Assembly (NCBI RefSeq): GCF_003945385.1
Contig: NZ_AP018920.1
Span: 3,100,001 to 3,164,000 of the forward strand
From: Pseudonocardia autotrophica
GTDB lineage: Bacteria; Actinomycetota; Actinomycetes; Mycobacteriales; Pseudonocardiaceae
DNA: 64,000 nucleotides
Direction: 5' to 3'
The notes under the pieces were generated by a model, which made no database searches, had not been told where the DNA came from, and saw only the letters and a list, made by a program, of their open reading frames with translations. This document shows positions 51,850 to 62,300 of this stretch, piece after piece; position 1 is the stretch's first letter, and every line of letters begins with the position of its first letter. Position numbers and translations under genes: made by a program.

Positions 51850-52305
51850 GACCTCGACCCGGTCGTACACGTCCAGCTCGTGGAAGAACTTGACCGCGTC
51901 GGCCCGGCCGAGCCGGACGCACCCGGCTGACGACGTGTCCTGGTCGCCCTCGTGGAACGCGATGCCGCCGGGGGCGAAGAACACCGACCACGGCATCTTC
52001 GCGCCGTCGAACTCGACCGACCGGTGGTCGCGTGCCTTGCGCTGGACGCCGAAGTCCCCGGTCGGCGTCTCGGTTCCCTGACCGCCGTGGCTGATCGGCA
52101 CCGGGCCGTGGGAGACCTCGCCGTCGTCGATCAGCCAGGCGCGGTCGGTCGCCAGGTCGACGCAGGCCCGGGCGGTGGCCGAGCACGGGGTGCCCTCCAC
52201 CAGGTCCGTGGCGGGCAGTGCGACCGCGGTGCCCGCCGCGCCGAGACCGACGACGAGTGCGGCGGCGGCCACGGTGAGTGCGCGACGGCGGGAGGTGTGC
52301 TTCAT
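51844..52305 (-). CDS. Small secreted L,D-transpeptidase-like (YkuD) protein with altered SHGC motif
   Basis: 153 residues from ATG 52305. Signal peptide [24 protein letters not shown]. The YkuD domain is compact: [60 protein letters not shown]. The nucleophile Cys129 and the upstream His are present, but the His of the usual SHGC is Ala127 (SSAGC). This variant may still be active, as similar SAGC forms occur in some actinobacterial homologues as far as I recall; it could also have lost activity. It lacks the Ig-like domains of the larger paralogue at 28156. Confidence 0.85.
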   Translation of the reverse strand: MKHTSRRRALTVAAAALVVGLGAAGTAVALPATDLVEGTPCSATARACVDLATDRAWLIDDGEVSHGPVPISHGGQGTETPTGDFGVQRKARDHRSVEFDGAKMPWSVFFAPGGIAFHEGDQDTSSAGCVRLGRADAVKFFHELDVYDRVEVR

Positions 52306-52472
52306 GGCGGGCGTGGGGGTCCTCTCTCGGGGGCTGTTGCGATGATCAACGATCACGCGGTGCAACGGTTACGTCCGATCGAGGTGGTGTCGCCGCCCGG
52401 CGACCGGCCCGCCGCCGCGATCTGGGGGAGGATCGGGCGGTCCCGAACGCCGTCAGCACAGGAGGTACGTGC

Positions 52473-54149
52473 ATGACCACCAGCCGGAAGCCGCGCAGTC
52501 ATCAGGTCACCGATGGTATCGGCGCCACGGCGGCGCGGAGCATGCTGCGCGCCGTCGGGATGCGCGACGACGACTTCGCCAAGCCGCAGATCGGGATCGC
52601 GTCGTCCTGGAACGAGATCACCCCCTGCAACCTGTCGCTGCAGCGGCTCGCAACCGCGGCCAAGGAGGGCGTGCACACCGGCGGCGGTTACCCGCTGGAG
52701 TTCGGCACCATCTCGGTGTCCGACGCGATCTCGATGGGTCACGTCGGCATGCACTACTCGCTGGTCAGCCGGGAGATCATCGCCGACTCGGTGGAGACGG
52801 TCGTGCAGGCCGAGCGGCTCGACGGCACCGTGCTGCTGGCCGGCTGCGACAAGTCGCTGCCCGGGATGCTGATGGCCGCGGCGCGGCTCGACCTGGCGGG
52901 CGTGTTCGTCTACGCCGGTTCGATCATGCCCGGCCGGGTCGGCGACCGCGAGGTCAACATCGGTGACGCCTTCGAGGCCATCGGTGCCTGCTCGCGCGGC
53001 CTGATCACCCGCGAGGAGGTCGACGTGCTGGAGCGCGCGATGTGCCCGGGGGAGGGCGCCTGCGGCGGCTTCTACACCGCCAACACGATGGCCGCGGCCG
53101 CCGAGGCGCTCGGCATGGCGCTGCCCGGATCGGCCAGTCCACCCGCGGTCGACCGGCGGCGCGACGGTGTGGCCAGGGCGTCCGGCGAGGCGGCCGTCGG
53201 GATGATCGAGAAGGGCATCACCGCCCGCGACGTGCTGACCCGGGAGGCGTTCGAGAACGCGATCGCCGTCGTCATGGCGTTCGGCGGATCGACCAACGCG
53301 GTGCTGCACCTGCTGGCGATCGCCCGCGAGGCCGAAGTGGATCTCGATCTCGACGACTTCAACACCGTCGGGGACCGGGTGCCGCACCTGGCCGACGTCA
53401 AGCCGTTCGGACAGCACCTGATGTACGCGGTCGACCAGGTCGGCGGCATCCCGGTGGTGATGAAGGCGCTGCTCGACGCGGGCCTGATCCACGGCGACGC
53501 GCTCACCGTGACCGGCCGGACCGTCGCCGAGAACCTGGAGGCTCTCGACCCGCCTGGCCTGGACGGCTCGGTGATCCACGACCTGGCCAACCCGATCCAC
53601 CCGACCGGCGGGATCACGGTCCTGCGCGGCTCGCTCGCCCCCGGCGGCGCCGTCGTGAAGTCCGCCGGGTTCGACGCCAGCACCTTCACCGGCACCGCCC
53701 GGGTGTTCGACGGAGAACAGGGCGCGCTCGACGCCGTCGACGCCGGCGAGATCGGCCCGGGCACCATCGTGCTGATCCGGTACGAGGGCCCGCGTGGCGG
53801 ACCCGGGATGCGCGAGATGCTCGCCGTCACCGGCCGGATCAAGGGTGCCGGGCTCGGGAAGGACGTGCTGCTGGTGACCGACGGCCGCTTCTCCGGCGCC
53901 ACCACCGGACTGTGCGTCGGGCACGTGGCACCGGAGGCGGCGGACGGCGGGCCGATCGCGCTGGTCCGCGACGGTGATCGGATCACCCTGGACATGGCGG
54001 GCCGGACCCTCGACATCGAGATCGACGCCGCCGAGCTGGAACGCCGCCACGCCGCCTGGGTGCGCCCGGAGCCGACGAACCGGCGCGGTGTTCTGGGGAA
54101 GTACGCCAAACTGGTCTCGTCCGCGGCGGACGGCGCGGTCTGCGGCTGA
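52473..54149 (+). CDS. ilvD: Dihydroxy-acid dehydratase (IlvD)
   Basis: 558 residues from ATG 52473 with GGAGGT 7 nt upstream. Cluster-ligand Cys at 52 (ITPCNLSLQ), 125 ([10 protein letters not shown]) and 197 ([14 protein letters not shown]); Lys127 is the carbamylated, Mg-binding residue. C-terminal [21 protein letters not shown] contains the catalytic Ser. Dehydrates dihydroxy-isovalerate and dihydroxy-methylvalerate to the 2-keto acids in valine and isoleucine synthesis. Standalone gene; other ilv genes are not in the window. Confidence 0.97.
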   Translation: MTTSRKPRSHQVTDGIGATAARSMLRAVGMRDDDFAKPQIGIASSWNEITPCNLSLQRLATAAKEGVHTGGGYPLEFGTISVSDAISMGHVGMHYSLVSREIIADSVETVVQAERLDGTVLLAGCDKSLPGMLMAAARLDLAGVFVYAGSIMPGRVGDREVNIGDAFEAIGACSRGLITREEVDVLERAMCPGEGACGGFYTANTMAAAAEALGMALPGSASPPAVDRRRDGVARASGEAAVGMIEKGITARDVLTREAFENAIAVVMAFGGSTNAVLHLLAIAREAEVDLDLDDFNTVGDRVPHLADVKPFGQHLMYAVDQVGGIPVVMKALLDAGLIHGDALTVTGRTVAENLEALDPPGLDGSVIHDLANPIHPTGGITVLRGSLAPGGAVVKSAGFDASTFTGTARVFDGEQGALDAVDAGEIGPGTIVLIRYEGPRGGPGMREMLAVTGRIKGAGLGKDVLLVTDGRFSGATTGLCVGHVAPEAADGGPIALVRDGDRITLDMAGRTLDIEIDAAELERRHAAWVRPEPTNRRGVLGKYAKLVSSAADGAVCG

Positions 54150-54182
54150 GTCCCGCGGCGGCACCCTGAGTGTCTGCCCGCG

Positions 54183-54410
54183 GTCCACACGGGCTCGCGC
54201 GGTCTACACAGGCTTGCGCGGTCTGCACGGGCTTGCGCGGTCTGCACGGGCTTGCGCGGTCTGCACGGGCTTGCGCGGTCTGCACGGGCTTGCGCGGTCT
54301 GCACGGGCTTGCGCGGTCTGCACGGGCTTGCGCGGTCTGCACGGGCTTGCGCCGTCCACAGAGGCTTGTGCCGTCCGCACGGGTTCGCGCCGTCCGCACG
54401 GGTTCGGATC
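54183..54410. repeat. 19-bp tandem repeat array A (about 12 units)
   Basis: Units begin every 19 bp from 54183 to 54392. The six copies from 54221 to 54334 are identical (GTCTGCACGGGCTTGCGCG); the outer ones diverge. Because 19 is not a multiple of three, all three frames stay open and give spurious ORFs. It begins 33 bp after the ilvD stop. Confidence 0.9.
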
Positions 54411-54790
54411 CCGTGCGAGCGTTGCGAACTCGTGCGGGAGCGGCGAACCCGTGCGGGAGGGGCGAGTCGTGTGTGATTGCCGGGCCTGGCGAGCGCGCCG
54501 CACTCGTGCAGGGACGCCGAGCCCGTGGGGGTGCGTCGAGCTGGGTGGGAGTGCTGAGCCTGCTCGTCGTCCGCACGGGTTCGTGGCATCCGCACGGGGT
54601 CCGAACCCGTGCGGATGCCACGAACCCGTGCGGGAAGGCTGAACCCGTGCGGGAACGGCGAACCTGCGCGGGAATGCCGAGCCCGTGTGGGAGCGCCGGA
54701 CCTGTGCGAGCGGACCGAACCTGTGCGGGGCCGGCGAACCCGTGCGGGGAGGCCGAACCCGTGCAAGATCGTCGAACTGTGCCCGAACAC
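54411..54790. repeat. 19-bp repeat array B, inverted orientation, diverged
   Basis: The same 19-bp family on the opposite strand, with consensus like GAACCCGTGCGGGANNGNC, interrupted by a less regular stretch near 54470-54560. Clear consecutive units run from about 54602 to 54775. Arrays A and B therefore face each other around 54410. Confidence 0.8.
54571..54633. repeat. Perfect 28-bp inverted repeat with 7-nt centre
   Basis: Left arm 54571-54598 and right arm 54606-54633 are exact reverse complements; the centre is GTCCGAA. It is built from oppositely oriented 19-bp repeat units. As RNA it would form a very stable hairpin; as DNA a cruciform is possible. Confidence 0.9.
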
Positions 54791-54996
54791 AGCGCCCGAG
54801 GTTGCCGTCCGGGCGGGTGGGGATGGCACACTCGGCGGCAGGACGATCGAGAATGGGCAGAACACCTCTCCTGCGCGCGGAATCTCCGCCGCGGAGACGG
54901 AACCCACGGCCTCCGGCGGACGTCCTGACCCCCGTGTAACCGTCGTGACCCCCTGCGGAAACGGCGGCCGTCGATCGTGTGCGTGTGGAGGCCGTG

Positions 54997-56712
54997 ATGG
55001 GTGATCGTGAGCTCCCGGAGGCAGGCATCGGCGTGGTCGTGCCCTACGACTTCGCCCAGGACCGCGAGATGTGGCGGTGGGTCCCGGCACCGACCTCGCT
55101 GCACGTGACGCGCACCCCCTACGTCGCGACCCCGGCCGACGCGAGCCAGGCGCTGATGATCTCGTCGCCGGAGATCGTCCGGCAGGCGGTGCAGGACGTG
55201 CTGCTGCCCGAACCGGGCGTCGTCGCGTACTCCTGCACCTCGGGCAGCTTCGTGGCGGGCGCCGACGGCGAACGTGCGCTGCGCGAGGTGATCCGGGAGG
55301 CGGGGGCGCCGCAGGCGGTCACCACCGCCGGTTCGCTGGTCGCCGCCTGCGCCGCGCTCGGCGTCGACCGGCTCGCGCTGGCCACCCCCTACGTCGACGA
55401 TCTCACCGCGAAGCTCGAGGCGTTCCTCGCCGCGCACGGGATCGGCACGGTCAGCCGGCACGGCCTCGGCCTGCTCGGCCGGATCTGGGACGTGCGGCCG
55501 GACGAGGTGGTGCGGGCGGTGCGCGCCGCCGACCACCCGGACGCCGAGGCGGTCTTCGTGTCCTGCACGAACCTGCCCACCTACGACGTCATCGCCGGAT
55601 TGGAACGGGAGCTCGGCAAGCCGGTGCTCACCGCCAACCAGGTCACCATGTGGGCGGCGCTGGGCGCGGTCGGGCGCTCCGCCGTCGGGCCCGGCCAGGC
55701 GCTCATCGAGTGCCGGGCGCCCGGCGACCGTGCCGTGCTGCGGGTGGTGCACGAGACCGCCGTCGAGCCGGCAGCGGTCCCGACCGCGGGCGACATCGAT
55801 GACGACGGCGGCGACGGCGCGGGTGGGCTGCCGTCGTTGTACAAGGTCCGGGTCCGGCTGCCCGACGAGTCCGGTGCGCTGGCCCGGCTGACCGCGGCCG
55901 TCGCCGAGGTGGACGGCAACATCCTGGCGTTGTCGGTGCACGGCAAGGACTCCCGCTCGGTCGTCGACGAGATGCTGGTCGGTGGCCGGGTGAGCGCGGC
56001 CCGGCTGTCCCGGGTGATCCGGCGCAGGCTGCGTTCGGCCGGACCGGAGGCGGTGCAGGTGGTCGTCGCCGACCCGCACGAGCTGGTCGACCCCCCGACC
56101 CGGGCCCTCGATCTCCTCACCCGGACCCGCACGGCCGGTGACCTGGCGGACGGCCTCGCCGAGCTGCTGCACGCCGACACCGTCGAGGTCGTGCCGGACG
56201 GACCGGAGCCGGGTGACGGGCACGTCCTCGTGCTGCCCTCCCCGAACGGTGGCCGGCTGGCCGCCCACCGGGCCTGGGCGCCGTTCACCCTCACCGAGCG
56301 GGCACGGGCGGAGGCGTTCCTGCGGGCCGTGGCCGCCCAGCCGGGCCGCAGCCATCACGACGTGCTGCTGCCCGACGGCGCGGAGCTGACCGCGCAGCCG
56401 GCGGCCGGCGACGAGATGATCGAGCTGGACGTGCTGCTGCGCACCTGCCTGGCCGGGCTGCCCGGCGACGGGACCGCGGTTTCCGACTGGACGGCCGCCG
56501 ACCTGCGGTCGGTGCTGGCCCCGTCCGGAGGCGCCTGCCTGCTGGTGCGCACCGCGGACGGCACACTCGTCGCGGCCGGTTCGCAGATGGACGCCGACGG
56601 TGCGGGCGCCGTCTCGGACCCGGTGGTCCTGGTGCATCCGCTGTACCGGGGCCAGGGGCTGGCCGGCTGGCTGCGCCGCAGGCTCGGCGCCGCCGTCGGC
56701 ACCCGGCAGTAG
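54997..56712 (+). CDS. Three-part fusion: maleate isomerase-like (Asp/Glu racemase superfamily), ACT, and GNAT-like domains
   Basis: 571 residues from ATG 54997 (GGAGG 6 nt upstream; GTG 54979 or 54994 possible). Residues 10-245 match maleate cis-trans isomerases/arylmalonate decarboxylases, with both catalytic Cys: Cys80 in AYSCTSGSF and Cys190 in VSCTNLPTYDVI, plus LTANQVTMWAAL. A Gly/Asp-rich linker (265-278) leads to an ACT domain (~282-345, LYKVRVRLPDESGALARLTA). A segment of unclear fold (350-490) follows, and the end has a GNAT acetyl-CoA motif (VLVHPLYRGQGLAGWLRRRL, 544-563). The usual isomerase is ~250 residues, so more than half is extra. An amino-acid-regulated enzyme is suggested. 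Confidence 0.8.
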   Translation: MGDRELPEAGIGVVVPYDFAQDREMWRWVPAPTSLHVTRTPYVATPADASQALMISSPEIVRQAVQDVLLPEPGVVAYSCTSGSFVAGADGERALREVIREAGAPQAVTTAGSLVAACAALGVDRLALATPYVDDLTAKLEAFLAAHGIGTVSRHGLGLLGRIWDVRPDEVVRAVRAADHPDAEAVFVSCTNLPTYDVIAGLERELGKPVLTANQVTMWAALGAVGRSAVGPGQALIECRAPGDRAVLRVVHETAVEPAAVPTAGDIDDDGGDGAGGLPSLYKVRVRLPDESGALARLTAAVAEVDGNILALSVHGKDSRSVVDEMLVGGRVSAARLSRVIRRRLRSAGPEAVQVVVADPHELVDPPTRALDLLTRTRTAGDLADGLAELLHADTVEVVPDGPEPGDGHVLVLPSPNGGRLAAHRAWAPFTLTERARAEAFLRAVAAQPGRSHHDVLLPDGAELTAQPAAGDEMIELDVLLRTCLAGLPGDGTAVSDWTAADLRSVLAPSGGACLLVRTADGTLVAAGSQMDADGAGAVSDPVVLVHPLYRGQGLAGWLRRRLGAAVGTRQ

Positions 56713-56803
56713 GCGTACCCGACACCAGCTGTACCCGGCCAGGACGTCGGGGGCGCCGAGTTCGGCCCGCAGCGTCCGGCGACCGAGCACTAGTCTCGCC
56801 GGT

Positions 56804-57385
56804 GTGCCGAACGAGCTGCCCGACGACTGGTCGGCCTGGAAGAGCCGGGTCGACCTGAACACCTACGACGCCCGGTGGGCTGAGATGGCCGAGGCGGGGC
56901 ACGACCCGCACGGCGAGGTCGGCCTGGTGCAGGCGCTGCTGGAGGGCGGCGCGGTGCTCGACGGCGGCTGCGGCACCGGCCGGGTCGCGATCGAGCTGGA
57001 CCGGCGCGGGATCGCGGTGACCGGTGTCGATCCCGATCCTGACATGATCGCCGCCGCCCGGGCGAAGGCTCCCGGTCTGCGCTGGGAGACGGTCGGTCTG
57101 GAGGACCTCCGGCTGTCCGAGGAGTTCGGGCTGGTGGTGCTGGCCGGCAACGTGATCCCGTACGCCGGCGACCGGATGGGCGTGGTCGGCGGATGTGCCC
57201 GCCACCTGCGGCCCGGCGGCCTGCTGCTCGCCGGGTTCACGCTGCGTCCCGGCTGGCCCACCCTCGACGAGTACGACGCCTGGTGCGCCGTCGCGGGCCT
57301 CGAACCCGAGCAGCGGTGGGCCACCTGGGACCGGGAGCCGTACCGGGGCGGCGACTACGCCGTCGTCCTGCACCGGCGGCGGTGA
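56804..57385 (+). CDS. Class I SAM-dependent methyltransferase
   Basis: 193 residues from GTG 56804; TAGTCT 7 nt upstream and no Shine-Dalgarno suggest a leaderless mRNA. SAM motif I AVLDGGCGTGRVAIELDRRG (~51-70), acidic end VTGVDPDPDMI, motif with LVVLAGNVIPYAG, and HLRPGGLLLAGF. Small Methyltransf_25/11 type; substrate unknown. Lies 91 bp after the fusion gene on the same strand and converges on the kinase gene with an 18-bp gap. Confidence 0.9.
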   Translation: MPNELPDDWSAWKSRVDLNTYDARWAEMAEAGHDPHGEVGLVQALLEGGAVLDGGCGTGRVAIELDRRGIAVTGVDPDPDMIAAARAKAPGLRWETVGLEDLRLSEEFGLVVLAGNVIPYAGDRMGVVGGCARHLRPGGLLLAGFTLRPGWPTLDEYDAWCAVAGLEPEQRWATWDREPYRGGDYAVVLHRRR

Positions 57386-57403
57386 GCCGGGCCGGGTGCC
57401 GGA

Positions 57404-59230
57404 TCAGCAGCCGGGACCGCCCGGCTGCAGCGGCGCGACGCCGAGCGGCTGGATGTAGGAGTCCCCGCCTGCTGCGGCCAGTGCCTCGCACGCTCGGCCG
57501 CGGTCGGTGAACGGACCGAGATAGACGACGTAGATCAGCTCGCCGGTCGGGGTGCGCGGCCGGAACGAGGTGCAGCTGCCCAGCGCCCGCAGGTAGTTCG
57601 AACCGGGATGGTTGTCGAGGTGCTCCTGCACGTCCTGCGGGTAGCGGCCCGGATCGATCCCCGCGCCGACGATCACGACGTCGGCGCCCGTGCAGCCGAG
57701 CCGGGTCACCGGCCGTGCGAGACCCAGGTCGCCGTCGCCTGCGGTCGGGTCGAGGGTGCTGGTCGGCGGCGGTGCCGTGGTGGTGTCCGTGCCCGCGGGT
57801 TGCAGCGGCCCGGGTGAGCCGGTCTGCGCCGGCCCCGGATCCAGGGTCGGCACGGCGATCGTGGTGTCACCGTCGCCTTCGCTGTTCCCGCGGTCCGGCA
57901 GGACCGCCCACACCACGCCGACCAGGACGGCCGCCGCGACCAGCGCGGCGCCGATCGCGATGAACAGCCCGCGGGAGCGTTGCGGTGGTGTCGTGGGGGG
58001 CCCGTCCTGGTCCGGGAAGATCCAGGTCGGGCGGGGCTGCGCGGCGGTGCCGTGCGGTGCGGGTGCCGGGGGAGCGGGCGCGTGGCCGGCGGGGGGAGTG
58101 CCGGGCGCCGGACCACCGGCTGCGGGAGCCTCGGCTGCGGGGGAAACAGCCGCGGGGGGACCGGGCGGCGCGGCGGCGGGTGACGCGGCCGGCGGGGCCG
58201 CATCGTGCGGGGACGCGGCGGCCGGCGGTGCCGCAGCCGGGGGCGCGGGGTGGTGCGGTGCCGGCTCGTGCGGCGGCGTGACGCCCGGGGGAGCGGCGGC
58301 CGGGGAGTCCGGCACGGGGCCGGCCGCCGGGGGAGCCGCGACGGCGTCCAGGGTCTGCGCCCGGGCCGTTCGCGGCGCGGTCCCCGCCAGCCGGGTCACC
58401 GCGGCGGCGAGCGCACCGGCGGTCGGGTACCGCTCGTCGGGCACCTTCGCCATCCCGCGGGCGACGATGTCGTCCCAGCCGGGATCGAGCTCCGGCCGGA
58501 GCTCGGTGACCCGCGGCGGCGGGGTCATCAGGTGCGCGGAGAGCACCGTCGCCGGCTCCGAACCGGGGAACGGCTGCCGTCCGGTCAGCATCTCGACCAG
58601 CACGCAGGCCAGCGAGTAGACGTCGGCCCGGCCGTCGACCGGGCCGAGGGTGTTCGAGAGCCGTTCCGGGGCGAGATAGCCGAGCGTCCCGACGGTGGCG
58701 CCGGTCGCGGTGAGCGCCGTGTCCGGGTCCGGCCCGACGGCGCGGGCGATGCCGAAGTCGACGAGATAGGTGAAGTCGTCCCGCCCCTCGACGACCAGCA
58801 GGTTCGCCGGTTTGACGTCGCGGTGGACCATGCCGGCGGTGTGCGCCGCGTCCAGCGCGTGCGCGGCCTGCCGGACGATCCCGGCCGCCCGCGCCGGTGG
58901 CAGCGGTGCCTTGCGGGACAACAGCCGGGCGAGGTCCTCACCGTCGATCAGGCGCATCGACAGGTAGAGCCGGCCGTCGACCTCGCCGTAGCCGTGCACC
59001 GGGACCACGTGCGGGTCGCGCAGCTCGAACGCGGAGCGGGCCTCGCGCCGGAACCGCTCGACGGTGACCCGGTCGGTGGCCAGATGCGCCGGCAGGACCT
59101 TGAGCGCGACCTCGCCGCCGTGCCGCCGGTCGTAGGCCCGGAAGACGACGCCCATGCCGCCCGCCCCGAGCCGGCCGCGGATCTCGAAGTCGCCGAACTC
59201 CGCGCCCACCGGCAGATCGCCGACATCCAT
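57404..59230 (-). CDS. PknB-type transmembrane Ser/Thr protein kinase
   Basis: 608 residues from ATG 59230. Kinase domain ~14-275: glycine loop GRLGAGGMGVVF, Lys44 (VALKVL), HRDVKPAN with Asp138, DFG at 158-160, APE at 187-189. A long Pro/Ala-rich juxtamembrane linker (~285-420, repetitive APPAA stretches) precedes one membrane helix (GLFIAIGAALVAAAVLVGVVWAVL, ~422-445). The ~160-residue outer domain has two well-spaced Cys pairs (GCTGADVV, GSCTSFRP, RACEAL and the last residue) and no PASTA repeats, so the ligand is not peptidoglycan by the usual mode. Divergent from the fused ABC transporter. Confidence 0.94.
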   Translation of the reverse strand: MDVGDLPVGAEFGDFEIRGRLGAGGMGVVFRAYDRRHGGEVALKVLPAHLATDRVTVERFRREARSAFELRDPHVVPVHGYGEVDGRLYLSMRLIDGEDLARLLSRKAPLPPARAAGIVRQAAHALDAAHTAGMVHRDVKPANLLVVEGRDDFTYLVDFGIARAVGPDPDTALTATGATVGTLGYLAPERLSNTLGPVDGRADVYSLACVLVEMLTGRQPFPGSEPATVLSAHLMTPPPRVTELRPELDPGWDDIVARGMAKVPDERYPTAGALAAAVTRLAGTAPRTARAQTLDAVAAPPAAGPVPDSPAAAPPGVTPPHEPAPHHPAPPAAAPPAAASPHDAAPPAASPAAAPPGPPAAVSPAAEAPAAGGPAPGTPPAGHAPAPPAPAPHGTAAQPRPTWIFPDQDGPPTTPPQRSRGLFIAIGAALVAAAVLVGVVWAVLPDRGNSEGDGDTTIAVPTLDPGPAQTGSPGPLQPAGTDTTTAPPPTSTLDPTAGDGDLGLARPVTRLGCTGADVVIVGAGIDPGRYPQDVQEHLDNHPGSNYLRALGSCTSFRPRTPTGELIYVVYLGPFTDRGRACEALAAAGGDSYIQPLGVAPLQPGGPGC

Positions 59231-59358
59231 GAGCCCCCCAGCTGCTGTTCGGACGAAGCGTTCATACCAGGCGCGCCGCGCGGGCGGGCCGGTTCCGCGA
59301 GGTCGCAAATAAGTACACACTGGTTGACTTTATTGGAGCAGGGGTCGACAGTGACCGC
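59231..59358. promoter_or_regulatory. Divergent promoter region, kinase / fused ABC transporter
   Basis: An AT-rich island (59309-59336) carries TTGACT (59324-59329) with GACAGT (59347-59352) 17 bp further on and 6 nt before the ATG at 59359, a plausible -35/-10 for a leaderless ABC gene. AAATAAG and CTTTATT flank the -35 as an imperfect inverted repeat and could be a metalloregulator site, but it does not match an IdeR box. Confidence 0.4.
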
Positions 59359-62300
59359 ATGACAACCGGATCCCCTCCCGGACCAGCTCCGTCGGTGGGC
59401 GCCGTCGTGCGCCGTCGGCGACCGGCACTGGTGCTCTCCGCGGCCCTCGCGGTCACCTCGGCCGCGGCCGGGCTCGTCCCGTACGTCGCGGTGTACCTGG
59501 TCGCCGTGGAGCTCTTCGGGGGAGGCGCCCCGGATCCCGGGCGGGTGCCGGTGATCGCCGGTTGGACCGCGGTCGCGCTGCTGGTGAAGGCGGCGGCGGG
59601 AGCGCTGTCCGCGCACGTGGCGCATCTCGCGGCGTACGGTGCGCTGGCCGATCTGCGGCTGGCGCTGGTCGGCAGGCTGGACCGGATCCCACTGGGCCGG
59701 GCGATCGCCCGCCCGGCCGGAGAACTCAAGAAGACCCTGCACGACGACGTCGAGCAGCTGGAGGAGGCACTCGCCCACGGGGTGCCGGACGTGGTGGCTG
59801 CCGCCGCCGTTCCGGTCGCGACCACCGCTCTGCTGTTCGCGGTGGACTGGCGGCTCGGGCTGCTCGCGTTCCTCGCGCTGGTCCTGCTGCTGCTGATCGG
59901 CGGGATCGCCTCGGCGCTGGCGCGCCGCTCCAGCGCCGAGCAGATGGCCTCGATGACCGAGCTCAACCGCACGGTCGTCGGGTTCCTGGACGGGATGAAG
60001 GTGGTGCGGGCGTTCCGCCGGGTCGACGGCGACGACCGGCTGACCGGTGCGCTGGACCGTGCGGTGCACGCCGGGGACGCGCCGCTGCGCAGCCCGGTCC
60101 GCTGGCTGGCGTCGGCGCTGATGGTGGCGACCGGCCTACCGATCGCGCTGCTGCTCCCGGTGGCCGGGGCCGGCTTCGTCGAGGGCCGGGTCGATCTCGC
60201 CACGCTGGCCCTTTTCCTGCTGCTCGGCCTCGGCTATGCCACGCCGCTGATCGCGTTCATCGGCACGCTGGCCACGCTCGGCTACCGGGTGCAGATGGCG
60301 ACCGCCGGGATCGGCGCGCTGCTGGCGGAGCCCGAGCTGCCCGCGCCGGAGCGTCCGCGCAGCCCGCAGCCCGGCCCGGCCGGGCCGGACGTCGAGTTCG
60401 ACGGCGTCACCTTCGGCTACGACCCGGACCGCCCGGTGCTGACGGAGGTGGACCTGCTGGTCCCGGCCGGCCGGGTCACCGCGCTGGTCGGCCCGACCGG
60501 GGCCGGGAAGTCCACGCTGGCCCGGCTGGTCGCCCGGTTCGCCGACGTCACCGCCGGTGCCGTCCGGATCGGCGGCGTCGACGTCCGCGACATCGCCCCC
60601 GACGAGCTGGCCCGGCTGGTGTCCGTGGTCGGGCATGACGACCACGTCTTCGACGCCTCGGTGCTGGAGAACATCCGGATCGGGCGTCCGGACGCCACCG
60701 ACGACGAGGTCCGCGAGGCGGGCCGGTCGGCCAGGGTGGACGAGTTCGCCGACGCGCTGCCGCAGGGATGGGACACCACGCCCGGGTCCGGCGGCGTCCG
60801 GTTCTCCGGCGGTCAGCGGCAGCGCATCTCGGTGGCCCGGGCCCTGCTGAAGGCCTCACCGGTGGTGGTGCTCGACGAGGCGACCGCGTTCCTGGACGCC
60901 GAGAACGAGCGCGCGACCCTCGCCGCGGTGCGCGAGCTGGCCCGCGGGCGGACCGTTCTGGTGGTCGCGCACCGGTTGCAGACCGTGGTCGACGCCGACG
61001 CGGTCGTCGTGGTGGACGGCGGCCGGATCCTCGCGGCGGGGCCGCACGCCGAGCTCGTCGGGAGCTCGCCGCGGTACCGGGCGCTCTGGAACGCCTACCA
61101 GGACGGCGCCGGCTGGCGGCTCGCCGCGGCGGAGACCGATCCGAGCAGCGACACGGCCGGTCGCGGTGGCGCGGCGGGACCGGTCGACGCGGCGGGATCG
61201 GGTGGCGGTGCTGGAGCGGTCGGCGCGGCCGGAGCGGGTGGCGGTGCTGGAGCGGTCGGCGCGGCCGGAGCGGGTGGCGGTGCTGGAGCGGTCGGCGCGG
61301 CCGGAGCGGGTGGCGGAGCCGGTGCGGCCGGGGCGGCGGGAGCGGGATCGGATGGCACGCGCGGGAGGGTGGCGGCGGCCGCACCGGGGGGTGCGGCCGG
61401 AGCTGCTGTGGCGGCCGGAGCGGTCGGGGCGGCCGGCTCGGCCGGGGCCGCCGCTGCTGCCCCGCTGAACTCGGGCGACCCCGACGGCCGGGCGTGGTCG
61501 GCGGCTGCGGCCGGCATCGTCCGCCCCGGCGTGGCCGGACTGTCGTTCCCGCGTCAGTGGGTCGCGCTGCTCGGCCGGTGGTGGCCGCGGCTGCGCGGCG
61601 CCGGCGCCGTCCGGCTGATGCTGGAGGGGTTGTTCCGCGGGGCGCCGGTCGCGGCGGTCTATCTCGTGCTGCTGGCCGCGGTGCAGGGCACGCTGACGAC
61701 GGGCACGGTCGCCGCCGTCTCGACGGCGCTGGTGGTGCTGCTGGCGGTCCGGCTGCTCGCGAACAACGCGGCGAACCAGCTCGTCTGGCGGATCGCCACC
61801 CGGGCCAAGGTCGATCTGCAGCTGTCCATGCTGGACCGGTTGCGGTCCGTGCCGCTGGGCACGCTGAGCCGGCTCGACAACGGCCGGATCACCACCACCG
61901 TCGCCAACGACACCGTCATGCTGGACTTCCAGAACACCCCGCAGCAGATCGCCGGCGCGGTGATCACCCCGCTGTACGCGACCGTCGTCCTGCTGCTGGT
62001 GGACTGGCGGCTGGCACTGGCGACACTCGCCGGGGTACCGCTGTTCGCGGCCTGCACGGTGCTGTCGGACCGGGTGTACCGGCAGGTGATGGGGCCGGTC
62101 GGCGAGGCGCGGTCGGCGGCCACCAGCCGGTTGCTCGACCACGTGCGCGGCACCGCGGTGCTGCGCGCCTATCCCGGTTCGGCGGTCGCGCTCCGCTACC
62201 GCGACGCGGTCGAGGACCTGCGCCGGACCAGCATCGCGATGTCGGTGCGGGCCACCCCGGCGGTGGCGCTCGGCTCGGTCGCGCTGGAGCTGGGCCTGGT

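Noticed and set aside
54183..54790. CRISPR array
   Set aside because: Repeats are directly contiguous with no unique spacers, and no cas genes are present.
54170..55004. Several overlapping ORFs with repeated peptides in both strands
   Set aside because: Artefact of a 19-bp period without stops; no start signals or codon bias.
53983..56862. 959-codon minus-strand frame across the repeat arrays and the fusion gene
   Set aside because: Made of translated 19-bp repeats and antisense of real coding; not a protein.
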